Of a stretch of DNA of 33,245 nt, positions 23,989 through 32,300 are shown piece by piece. The notes under the pieces are model-generated. The model ran no database searches. It had not been told where the DNA came from and saw nothing but the letters and a program-made list of their open reading frames with translations. Both the position numbers and the translations under genes were made by a program. This stretch comes from Luteimonas salinisoli (GTDB taxonomy: Bacteria; Pseudomonadota; Gammaproteobacteria; Xanthomonadales; Xanthomonadaceae): the NCBI RefSeq assembly GCF_013425525.1, contig NZ_JACCKA010000063.1, positions 1-33,245 on the forward strand. Direction: 5' to 3'. How positions within the stretch are numbered: the first letter of the stretch is position 1; each line of letters starts with the position of its first letter.

Positions 23989-24663
23989 CTAGACCCAGCC
24001 GCGCGCCGCCAGCGACACCGGCGGGCCGTCGCCGATCACGAAATGGTCCAGCAGGCGCACGTCGACCAGGGCCAGGGCCTGCCTGAGCTGCGCGGTCACC
24101 GCGCGGTCGGCGGCGCTGGGATCGCGGCAGCCGCTGGGATGGTTGTGGCCGACGATCAGCGCCGCGGCGTTGTGCGCCAGCGCGCGCCGCACCACCTCGC
24201 GCGGGTGCACCTCGGCGCCGTCCACGGTGCCCTGGAACAGCTCCTCGAACGCCAGCGCGCGGTGCCGGGTGTCGAGGAACAGCGCCGCGAACACCTCGTG
24301 CGGCCGCGCGCGCAGGCGCTGGGCGAAGTAGCGCCCGGCCGCCGCGGGGTCGGTCATGGCCTCGCCGCGGGCGAGATCCGCGGCCAGGTAGCGGCTGCAC
24401 AGCTCCAGCGCGGCGGCCAGGCGCGAGGCGCGCGCCGGCCCGAGGCCGGGCAGATCGGCGAGCTCGGCCGGGCCGCGTTCGAGCAGGGCGCGCAGCGGGC
24501 CATGAGCGGCGAGCAGTTCGCGCGCGGTGGCCACCGCGTCGCGGCCGCGCAGGCCCGAGCCCAGGAAGATCGCCAGCAGTTCGGCGTCCGACAGCACCCC
24601 GGCCCCGCGCGCCAGCAGCTTCTCGCGGGGGCGTTCGTGGCTGGGCCAGTCGCGGATGTGCAT
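23989..24663 (-). CDS. radC: RadC/YicR family JAB domain protein
   Basis: A 224-residue protein with an N-terminal UPF0758 helix-hairpin-helix part ([18 protein letters not shown] near residues 71-88) and a C-terminal JAB/MPN domain. The JAMM metal motif is complete: His173, His175 and Asp186 in [14 protein letters not shown], with the conserved EVHPREV upstream. The family was named for a DNA-repair phenotype later traced to recG, so its true role is uncertain; some evidence links it to recombination and competence. The ATG at 24663 begins [17 protein letters not shown], the canonical family start. It is divergent from coaC; the radC-coaBC-dut order is conserved in gammaproteobacteria. Confidence 0.93.
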   Translation of the reverse strand: MHIRDWPSHERPREKLLARGAGVLSDAELLAIFLGSGLRGRDAVATARELLAAHGPLRALLERGPAELADLPGLGPARASRLAAALELCSRYLAADLARGEAMTDPAAAGRYFAQRLRARPHEVFAALFLDTRHRALAFEELFQGTVDGAEVHPREVVRRALAHNAAALIVGHNHPSGCRDPSAADRAVTAQLRQALALVDVRLLDHFVIGDGPPVSLAARGWV

Positions 24664-24728
24664 GGGGCGCGGTCCCGGGGCGGGGTGGCCGCCGACGGCG
24701 GGACGGCGGCAGGGGTGAGCGGGAAGGG

Positions 24729-24805
24729 CGCTGGCGACCGGGCGGCATCACGACAGGGGATGGGCCGTGAGACCGGAGCCGGGGAGCTGCGCCCGGTCGC
24801 CAGCG
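24729..24805. repeat. Perfect 16-bp inverted repeat with 45-nt loop between radC and coaC
   Basis: CGCTGGCGACCGGGCG (24729-24744) and its exact reverse complement (24790-24805) enclose 45 nt. An inner 5-bp pair, TCACG/CGTGA at 24748-24752 and 24766-24770, lies within the loop. It is between two divergent genes, so it is not a terminator for either. A cruciform, a structured leader, a small RNA or a remnant mobile repeat are all possible. Confidence 0.7.
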
Positions 24806-24865
24806 TGGGGCCATTCCACCGCAGCCGGGGGCGCCGGCGCAGCAGGGGCATGCCGCGCCATCGGG

Positions 24866-24871
24866 TAAGCT
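24866..24871 (+). promoter_or_regulatory. Predicted -10 box of the coaC operon
   Basis: GGGTAAGCTGGGG contains TAAGCT, 36 bp upstream of the coaC ATG. It is weak on its own, but its position agrees with the other short leaders in this window. Confidence 0.35.
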
Positions 24872-24887
24872 GGGGCCCCGCCTTCAC

Positions 24888-24903
24888 GTAGGACTTTTCC
24901 CAC
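24888..24903. promoter_or_regulatory. 16-bp semi-palindrome in the coaC leader
   Basis: GTAGGACTTTTCCCAC resembles the 16-mers at 12569 and 29135. It lies in the predicted 5' leader, 4 bp before the coaC start codon, and replaces any clear ribosome site. Confidence 0.35.
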
Positions 24904-24907
24904 GCCC

Positions 24908-25468
24908 ATGGCCGCCGCCACCTCCAGCCTCAGCGGGCAGCGCGTGCTGCTGTGCGTGAGCGGCGGGATCGCCGCGTACAAGGCCGCCGAGCTGGTGCGC
25001 CGCCTGCGCGAGGCCGGCGCCGTGGTGCGGGTGGCGATGACCGAGCACGCGCAGCGCTTCGTCGGCAGCGCCACCTTCCAGGCGGTCTCCGGCGAGCCGG
25101 TCCGGACCTCGCTGTGGGATGCCGCCGCCGAAGCGGCGATGGGGCACCTGGAGCTCGCCGCCTGGGCCGACCGGGTGGTGGTGGCGCCGGCCACCGCCGA
25201 CATCATCGCGCGGCTGGCGCACGGGCTGGCCGACGATCTGGTCACCACGCTGTGCCTGGCCACCGAGGCGCCGCTGGCGATCGCGCCAGCGATGAACCAC
25301 CGCATGTGGCGCCATCCCGCCACCCGCGCCAATGTCGAGACCCTGCGCGGCCGGGGCGTGCAGGTGATCGGCCCCGACGACGGGCCGCTGGCGGAGGGCG
25401 AGTCCGGCCCCGGGCGCCTGCGCGAGCCCGACGCGATCGTCGCCGAACTGGCCGCGGCGGCCGGATGA
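24908..25468 (+). CDS. coaC: Phosphopantothenoylcysteine decarboxylase (CoaC half of CoaBC)
   Basis: A 186-residue FMN-dependent HFCD-type flavoprotein that decarboxylates 4'-phosphopantothenoylcysteine to 4'-phosphopantetheine in CoA synthesis. VSGGIAAYKAAELVRRL, the active His80 (AMGHLELA), APATADIIARLA and the PAMNHRMW motif (Asn130) are all intact. The equivalent of E. coli Cys158, the catalytic Cys of the ACGDxGxGR flap, is Glu163 here (LAEGESGPGRL). In most gammaproteobacteria this domain is fused to CoaB in one ~400-residue protein. Here the frame ends in TGA at 25466-25468, overlapping the CoaB ATG by four bases. No convincing ribosome site precedes the ATG. It heads the coaC-coaB-dut-mutase operon. 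Confidence 0.9.
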   Translation: MAAATSSLSGQRVLLCVSGGIAAYKAAELVRRLREAGAVVRVAMTEHAQRFVGSATFQAVSGEPVRTSLWDAAAEAAMGHLELAAWADRVVVAPATADIIARLAHGLADDLVTTLCLATEAPLAIAPAMNHRMWRHPATRANVETLRGRGVQVIGPDDGPLAEGESGPGRLREPDAIVAELAAAAG

Positions 25469-26130
25469 GCGGCGCGCTCGCGGGAAGGCGCGTGGTGGTC
25501 AGCGCCGGGCCGACCTACGAGGACATCGACCCGGTGCGCTTCATCGGCAACCGCAGCAGCGGCAAGATGGGCTTCGCGCTGGCCGCCGCCGCCGCCGCGC
25601 GCGGCGCCGAGGTGGTGCTGATCGCAGGACCGGTGCACCTGCCGGCGCCGGACGGGGTGCGGCGCATCGACGTGCGCTCGGCCGCGCAGATGCGCGAGGC
25701 GGTGCTGGCGGCGCTGCCGGCCGAGGTCTACATCGGCGCGGCGGCGGTCGCCGACTACGCGCCGCGCAGCGTCGCCCCCGGCAAGATGAAGAAGACCGGC
25801 GCCACCCTCGTGCTCGAGCTGGTGCGCACGCCGGACATCCTCGCCGGGGTCGCGATCCACCCGCAGCGGCCGAAACTGGTGGTCGGGTTCGCGGCCGAGA
25901 CCGACGACGTCGAACGCTACGCGCGCGGCAAGCTGGTCGACAAGAAGCTCGACATGATCGCCGCCAACCGCGTCGGCGTGCCCGGCAGCGGCTTCGAGTG
26001 CGACGACAACGCGCTCAGCGTGTACTGGCCGGGCGGCGCCCGCGAACTCGGCCCGGCGCCGAAGACGGTGCTGGCCGAGGCGCTCCTCGACCTCGTCGAC
26101 ACGCGCCTGCAGGTACACCGCTCCGCCTAG
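25465..26130 (+). CDS. coaB: Phosphopantothenate-cysteine ligase (CoaB half of CoaBC)
   Basis: A 221-residue CoaB domain that uses CTP to join cysteine to 4'-phosphopantothenate. The start MSGALAGRRVVVSAGPTYED corresponds to the first strand of the domain. GNRSSGKMGFALA (with the Asn of the acyl-cytidylate site) near residue 29, AAVADYAP near residue 92, the PGKMKK loop with its catalytic Lys, and VGFAAET near residue 134 are intact. The ATG overlaps the coaC stop as ATGA, so translation should be coupled. Inserting one base at the junction would recreate the usual fused CoaBC, so this is either a true gene fission, a frameshift or a sequencing error. dut follows 51 bp downstream. Confidence 0.9.
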   Translation: MSGALAGRRVVVSAGPTYEDIDPVRFIGNRSSGKMGFALAAAAAARGAEVVLIAGPVHLPAPDGVRRIDVRSAAQMREAVLAALPAEVYIGAAAVADYAPRSVAPGKMKKTGATLVLELVRTPDILAGVAIHPQRPKLVVGFAAETDDVERYARGKLVDKKLDMIAANRVGVPGSGFECDDNALSVYWPGGARELGPAPKTVLAEALLDLVDTRLQVHRSA

Positions 26131-26181
26131 CCGCGCGCCGATGCCGCTCCGCGCGGCCTTCCCTCCATCACGGAATCGCCC

Positions 26182-26640
26182 ATGCAGCACACGCTCCAGG
26201 TCAGATGCCTCGATCCGCGCCACGGCTGCGAATGGCCGCTGCCGCAGTACGCCACCGAGGGCAGCGCCGGCCTCGACCTGCGCGCCGCGCTCGAGGCGCC
26301 GCTGACGCTGCAGCCCGGCGAGGCCGAGCTGGTGCCCTCCGGCATCGCCATCCATCTCGCCGATCCGGCGCTGTGCGCGGTGGTGCTGCCGCGCTCCGGC
26401 CTCGGCCATCGTCATGGCATCGTGCTCGGCAACGGCACCGGGCTGATCGATTCCGACTACCAGGGGCCGCTGCTGATCAGCGTCTTCAACCGCGGCCGCG
26501 AGGCCTACACCATCGCGCCGGGCGACCGCATCGCCCAGCTGGTGATCCTGCCGGTCGTGCGGGCCACCCTTGAATTGGTGGATACTTTCGTCCACAGCGC
26601 GCGCGGCACGGGCGGCTTCGGCCACACCGGCACCCGCTGA
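26182..26640 (+). CDS. dut: Deoxyuridine 5'-triphosphate nucleotidohydrolase (dUTPase)
   Basis: A 152-residue trimeric dUTPase that hydrolyses dUTP to dUMP and PPi, keeping uracil out of DNA and supplying the dTMP precursor. All five motifs are visible: [10 protein letters not shown] near 26-35, PRSGLG at 70-75, [15 protein letters not shown] at 84-98 (with the catalytic Asp90), the [11 protein letters not shown] block, and the C-terminal Gly-rich [12 protein letters not shown] that closes over the substrate. The length matches E. coli (152). It is third in the coaC-coaB-dut-mutase unit; the next gene starts 14 bp downstream. Confidence 0.97.
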   Translation: MQHTLQVRCLDPRHGCEWPLPQYATEGSAGLDLRAALEAPLTLQPGEAELVPSGIAIHLADPALCAVVLPRSGLGHRHGIVLGNGTGLIDSDYQGPLLISVFNRGREAYTIAPGDRIAQLVILPVVRATLELVDTFVHSARGTGGFGHTGTR

Positions 26641-26654
26641 CCAGGGGAGAGACG

Positions 26655-28967
26655 ATGAGCGAGACGCAACCGCACAAGGCGCGCCAGGCGCTGGCGCAGA
26701 TCCGGCCGTACCTTCCGATCCTCGCGGTGCTGCTGGCGGCGCTGGCGCTGTGGCTGGCATGGAGCGGCTGGCGCCAGATGCAGAGCGACGCCAACCGCAG
26801 CGCGCTGCAGCAGACGCGCGACGCCACCGTCGAGGCGACCGCGCGGGCGCTGACCGGCGACCTCAAGAATCTCACCGACCGCCTGGAATCGGAGCGGGTG
26901 CAGCAGGCGCTCGCCGCCGACGACCTGGAAAGCGCCTCCGCCGCGCTGGCCGCCGACTGGCCGGGCCTGGAGGAGGCGGCGATCTACCTGCCGGACCTGG
27001 AAAGCGTCTACGCCGGGCTCGGCGACGGCGGTTTCGGCCGCGCCGCGGTGCTGGAAGGCGCCCTGGTCGAGGACCGGCCGGTCAGCTGGGTGGTCCGCGA
27101 GGACGACGGCCCGCGCGTGGCCCTGGCCGCGCCCGCGCGCGCCGGCGAGCGCCTGGTCGGGGTGGCGTTCGTGCGCCTGCCGCTGGCGCGCGCCACGCTG
27201 CCGATGCAGCACGCCCATCTCGACGAGGACAGCATGTACCTGGGCCTGCGCCAGGGCGGGGTGACTTTGCTGGAGCGTGGCAACCAGGAGTACATCGAGG
27301 CCGCCGAGCGCATGGCCACCGCGGTGCCCGGGACCGGGCTGCGCGTGGTCGCGGCATCGCCGCGGGCGGTGGCCGCGCCGTTCGGGCTGGCCGGGATCCC
27401 TGGCTTCGCGGTGGCGGCGGCGCTGCTGCTGCTGGCGTTCTTCGTCTGGCGGGTGCTGCCGCGGATGGCGCGCACGGCCAGCGTGGAGCACGACGAATCG
27501 CCGACGCTGTCGCAGGCGCTCACCGAGCCCCCGGCGGAACCGACCGGTCCGAAACTGGACGTGCGCGACGCGCCCAAGCCGGCGCCGGTGCACATCGACC
27601 GCGGCATCTTCCGCGCCTACGACATCCGCGGCGTGGTCGGGCAGACCCTCGATCCCGGCGTGGCCGAGCTGATCGGCCAGGCGATCGGCTCGCTGATGCG
27701 CGAGAAGGACCTCGGCGACATCGTGGTCGGCCGCGACGGCCGCCTGTCCGGCCCGGAGCTGGTCGCCGGCCTGGTCGAGGGCCTGCGCAAGGCCGGCCGC
27801 AACGTCATCGACATCGGCATGGCGCCGACGCCGGTGATCTACTTCGGCGCCTTCCACCTGCGCACCGGCTGCTGCATCTCGGTCACCGGCAGCCACAACC
27901 CGCCGGACTACAACGGCTTCAAGATCGTGGTTGGCGGCGAGACGCTGTCCGGCGAGGCGATCACCGACCTGTACGCGCGCATCGCCGAGGACCGCCTGCA
28001 CGTCGCCAAGGCGCCCGGCGGCCTGTCCGAGCGCGACATCGCCGAGGACTACGTCGACCGCATCGCCAACGACGTGCAGGTGGACCAGCGCCTCAAGGTG
28101 GTGGTCGACGCCGGCAACGGCGTGGCCGGCGAGATCGGCCCGCGCGTGCTCGAGGCGATCGGCGCCGAGGTGGTGCCGCTGTACTGCGAGATCGACGGCA
28201 CCTTTCCCAATCACCATCCCGATCCGAGCGATGCGAAGAACCTCGAGGACCTGGTGCGGATGGTGCAGCGCCTGGATGCCGACCTCGGCATCGCCTTCGA
28301 CGGCGACGGCGACCGCCTCGGCGTGGTGACCCGGGAAGGCGACAACATCTACCCCGACCGCCTGCTGATGCTGTTCGCCGCCGACGTGCTCGAGCGCAAC
28401 CCCGGCGCGGTGATCGTGTACGACGTCAAGTGCAGCGGGCGCCTGCCCGGGCACATCCTGCGTCACGGCGGCAGCCCGCTGATGTGGAAGACCGGTCACT
28501 CGCTGATCAAGGCCAAGATGCGCGAGGTCGAGGCCGAGCTGGCCGGCGAGATGAGCGGCCACTTCTTCTTCCAGGAGCGCTGGTACGGCTTCGACGACGG
28601 CATCTACGCCGCCGCCCGGCTGCTGGAGATCCTGGCCTCGCGCGACGAGGCGCCGGGCGACGTGCTCAGGGCGCTGCCCGATGGCGTGTCCACCCCGGAG
28701 ATCAAGGTGGAGGCGCCGGGCGGCGACCCGCACGCCTTCGTCGAGCGCTTCCACGACAGCGCCCGCCTCGAGGGCGCGCGCCTGTCCACCATCGACGGCG
28801 TGCGCGCCGACTGGGCCGACGGCTGGGGCCTGGTGCGCGCCTCCAACACCACCCCGGTGCTGGTGATGCGCTTCGACGCCGACGACGAGCAGGCGCTCGC
28901 GCGCATCCAGCAGGCGTTCCGCGAGCAGCTGCTGGCGGTGGATCCGGAGTTGCAGCTGCCGTTCTGA
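26655..28967 (+). CDS. algC: Membrane-anchored phosphomannomutase/phosphoglucomutase
   Basis: A 770-residue two-part protein. Residues ~313-770 are a complete alpha-D-phosphohexomutase of the AlgC/XanA type: FRAYDIRG, phosphoserine Ser413 in TGSHNPP, the Mg loop FDGDGDR at 548-554, GEMSGHFFF in the sugar-binding domain and the phosphate loop RASNTTPVLVMRF. It interconverts mannose-6-P/mannose-1-P and glucose-6-P/glucose-1-P for surface polysaccharide, LPS and xanthan-type sugars. Residues 1-312 are an added membrane module: TM1 ~18-38, a ~200-residue periplasmic region and TM2 ~247-266, then a Pro-rich linker (EPPAEPTGPK). AlgC alone is ~460 residues. The start has a strong GGGGAGAG site. It is last in the operon with dut and ends with tandem stops (TGATAG). 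Confidence 0.92.
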   Translation: MSETQPHKARQALAQIRPYLPILAVLLAALALWLAWSGWRQMQSDANRSALQQTRDATVEATARALTGDLKNLTDRLESERVQQALAADDLESASAALAADWPGLEEAAIYLPDLESVYAGLGDGGFGRAAVLEGALVEDRPVSWVVREDDGPRVALAAPARAGERLVGVAFVRLPLARATLPMQHAHLDEDSMYLGLRQGGVTLLERGNQEYIEAAERMATAVPGTGLRVVAASPRAVAAPFGLAGIPGFAVAAALLLLAFFVWRVLPRMARTASVEHDESPTLSQALTEPPAEPTGPKLDVRDAPKPAPVHIDRGIFRAYDIRGVVGQTLDPGVAELIGQAIGSLMREKDLGDIVVGRDGRLSGPELVAGLVEGLRKAGRNVIDIGMAPTPVIYFGAFHLRTGCCISVTGSHNPPDYNGFKIVVGGETLSGEAITDLYARIAEDRLHVAKAPGGLSERDIAEDYVDRIANDVQVDQRLKVVVDAGNGVAGEIGPRVLEAIGAEVVPLYCEIDGTFPNHHPDPSDAKNLEDLVRMVQRLDADLGIAFDGDGDRLGVVTREGDNIYPDRLLMLFAADVLERNPGAVIVYDVKCSGRLPGHILRHGGSPLMWKTGHSLIKAKMREVEAELAGEMSGHFFFQERWYGFDDGIYAAARLLEILASRDEAPGDVLRALPDGVSTPEIKVEAPGGDPHAFVERFHDSARLEGARLSTIDGVRADWADGWGLVRASNTTPVLVMRFDADDEQALARIQQAFREQLLAVDPELQLPF

Positions 28968-28985
28968 TAGCGGCGGGCCGCGAGT

Positions 28986-29005
28986 GCGCACCGGGGAGGG
29001 TGCGC
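28986..29005 (+). terminator. Stem-loop after the mutase gene
   Basis: GCGCACC-N6-GGTGCGC has a 7-bp perfect stem 18 nt past the stop codon. It is followed by CCCCCC rather than a T-run, so termination strength is uncertain. Confidence 0.4.
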
Positions 29006-29134
29006 CCCCCTGCTTAGGTCCGCTCGCGTCGGCGGCCGGTGGCGCAAGGCACGCCGAGCCCCCATCGGCATTCGGCATTCCGTAAGAGGGCGTGCCCGGT
29101 CTGCCAGGCGGCCGCAGGGAAGAGGGAGCGAAGG

Positions 29135-29150
29135 GTAGGTGTTTTCCTAC
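29135..29150. promoter_or_regulatory. 16-bp semi-palindrome upstream of the RHS gene, with a direct repeat
   Basis: GTAGGTGTTTTCCTAC has 5-bp arms around six bases and resembles the 16-mers at 12569 and 24888. TTTTCCTACA (29142-29151) recurs as TTTTCCGACA (29165-29174), an offset of 23 bp, about two helical turns. This suggests paired protein contacts. Confidence 0.45.
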
Positions 29151-29334
29151 ACCAGTTCGGGGGATTTTCCGACAGCAGAGTCCTGCCGATGAGGAGCACA
29201 CTGCGCGGCAGACGCCGATTCGCGGAAGCGAGCGGGCCGTGCGGTAAGGACAGGGGGCCGGAGCGCCGCGCATGCGGCATCGAAGGCTGAGGATTGGGGG
29301 ATCGCCCGCAACGGGCGAGAAGGGGACAACCTGG

Positions 29335-32300
29335 ATGAAGCTGGAAGCGACGCCTGCCGCGGGGCAGGGACGGACGTACCGCAGCGGCATGGCGGCCTTG
29401 TGGATCGCGGCACTGCTGGCGGCGGTGGCGCCCGCCGCGCAGGCGCAGATGAACTGGGGCGAGGAGTACGCCAGGCGCCTCAAGGCCACCCAGGCGATCG
29501 CCCCGCTGGCCGACGGCGCCTTCGGCGATCAGGTCAATCTCTACAACGGCACGGTGTCCTTCACCGCCACCGACATCGCCTTGCCGGGCAACAGCGCGCT
29601 GCCGGTCGCGCTGTCGCGCACCTACGACACGCAGGAGATCGCCAGCCCGAGCCTGATCGGCGACTGGGACATCGACATCCCGCACCTCAGCGCGATCCAC
29701 AGCACCAATGCGGTCGGCGGCTGGGCGCCGCTGCAGCGCTGCTCCACGGTGGCGCCGCCGCCGGCGCAGAGCAACGGCTCGATCATGTTCGAAACGGAGA
29801 TGTTCTGGAGCGGGACCCGGCTGCGGGCGGCCAGCGGCGGCGGCGACCTGCTTGCGATAAACAGCAGTCCGAAGCTGGTGAGGCCGACCTGGTCGGGATA
29901 CCGATGGACCAACAAGGACGGCTGGTTCTTCACCTGCCTGCCGGCGCTGAAGAACGGCCAGGGCGAAGGCTTCGTCGGGCACGCGCCCGACGGCACGAAG
30001 TACTACTTCGACTGGCTGGTGCTGCGCAACTACGGTTCCATCATGCACCCGCACTGGACCGAGCCGCTGCCGGGCAGTTCGGTCATGCACCGCCACAGCG
30101 CGCGGATCTTCGCTACCCGGATCGAGGACCGCTTCGGCAACTGGGTCGAGTACGACTGGAACGGCGATGTGCCCACGCGGATCCACAGCAACGACGGGCG
30201 CAGCATCAGCCTCACCTACCAGACCTACGGCGCCGGGCAGCGGCGCCTGGCCACGGCCACCGCGGCAGGCAGGACCTGGACCTACGCCTACTCCGGGATC
30301 GCGCTCGTCAGCGTGACCAATCCAGACGCCAGCCGTTGGGAATACGCCCTGGATAGCGGGCGCCTGGACGTGATCTCCTACCAGCAAAATCCGTTCCACC
30401 AGCTGATCCGCGACGACGAGATCGACTGTTCCGTCAGTCACCGGCTGGGGACGTATACACGCGTCTACTCGGTCACCCACCCGGCCGGCTCGCGCGCCGA
30501 CTTCACCTTCGCGCCGATGCGCCATGGGCGCAAGAACGTCGAGTACTTCTGCAACGGCAACGCCCAGGACGACCCGCACAGCTTCCGCAACTACACCGCC
30601 AGTTATCACGACGTGCATTCGCTGGTCAGCAAGCGCATCACCGGCCCGGGGCTGCAGGCCGCCACCTATACCTACGGCTACACCTCGCTGGCGCAGGGCT
30701 ACGTGCCGCGTTCGCCCGCCGTGCCGGCGAACTGGAACGACCTCAATGGCGCGACCCCGCCGCCGAACTACAAGTACGTCACCGTGACCGACCCGGAAGG
30801 CACCGAGCGCGTGCATACCTTCGGCAAGGACTACGGCCTCAACGAGGGCCAGCTGTTCAACGTCCAGGTGCGCAAGGCCGGCACCACCTTCCGGACCATC
30901 AGCAATGTCTACGTGAGCCAGTCGGAACTCGGTTCCATGCCGTTCCCGGGCGGACGCGGTTCCAACCTGGTGGTAGGAGGCGACCCGCTGATCGACCGGC
31001 CCATCAAGAGCACGACAACGACCCAGCAGGGCATCGTGTTCACCCGGGCCGTCAACCAGTTCGACGCCCATGCACGCCCGGTCAGCGTCACCAGATCGAG
31101 CACCCTCACGGGCAACCCGAGCCGGACGGATCTCACCCAGTACCATGACGACCTGGACAAGTGGGTACTCGGCCAGCCGTCCCGGTTGACAGTAGACGGC
31201 GTGGTCGCCTCTGAGGCCACCTACAATGCCGCCAGCGCGCTGCCGACGCTGTTCCGCGAGTTCGGCAGGACCGTGCAAACCCTGACCTACAACGCCGACG
31301 GCACCGTGGCCACGGTCAGGGACGGCAGGAACAACACCACCACGCTGACGAACTGGAAGCGCGGGATCCCGCAGACCATCCGCTTCCCCGCCACGCCGGA
31401 GGCGGCCAATGGCGCCACCCGCTCGGCGGTGGTGAACGATCACGGCTGGATCACCCGGGTCACCGACGAGAACGGGTTCGCCACCAACTACGCCTACGAT
31501 CCGATGGGCAGGCTGAGCCAGATCACCTATCCCACCGGCGACAGCGTCGCGTGGAACGCCACCCTGTTGAGCCTGGAGCGGGCGACGGCCTCCGCGTACG
31601 GCCTGCCGGCAGGCCACTGGCGGCATACGGTCGCCACCGGCAACGGCCGCAAGGTGACCTATCTCGACGCCCTGTGGCGCCCGCAGCTGGTGCGCGAGTA
31701 CGACACCGGCAACGCCACCGCCACCCAGCGCTTCACCCGGCAGTCCTTCGACCGCGAGGGCCGCGTGGTCTTCGCCTCGTACCCGAGCGCCGGCGCCACG
31801 CCGACCACCGGCAGCTGGACCGAGTACGACGCCCTGGGCCGCGCCACGTCGGTCACGCAGGACAGCGAGCACGGGCCGCTGACCACGCTGACCCAGTACC
31901 TGAGCGGCTTCCAGACCCGGGTCACCAGCCCGAAGGGAGCCCAGACCCACTACCGCTACCTGGCCTGGGACCAGCCCGCCACCGACCACCTCGAGCGCAT
32001 CGTCCATCCCGAAGGCGCCTACACCTACTTCGGGCGCGACGCCTTCGGCAAGCCGACCTATATCCGCCGGCGCAACGCCGACAACAGCGTCGGGGTGACC
32101 CGCAGCTACGTCTACGACCAGCACCAGCAGCTGTGCAAGACGGTGGAGCCGGAGACCGGCGCCACCATCATGGCCTACGACGCCGCCGGCAACCTGGCCT
32201 GGAGCAAGGCAGGAGCGACCCAGACCGCCACCACCGGCTGCAACACCGCCGACATCCCGGTGGCCCAGCGCACCGTGCGCAGCTACGACGCCCGCAACCG

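Larger units (their letters stand above)
28968..29334. other. 367-bp leader region of the RHS gene
   Basis: Between the mutase stop codon and the RHS start. It holds the stem-loop near 28995, then a more AT-rich stretch (about 29130-29180) with the semi-palindrome at 29135 and a degenerate second copy 23 bp further on. No credible -10/-35 pair, tRNA or small ORF was recognised. The RHS gene has a clear ribosome site (AGGGGA at 29321-29326). Confidence 0.6.
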
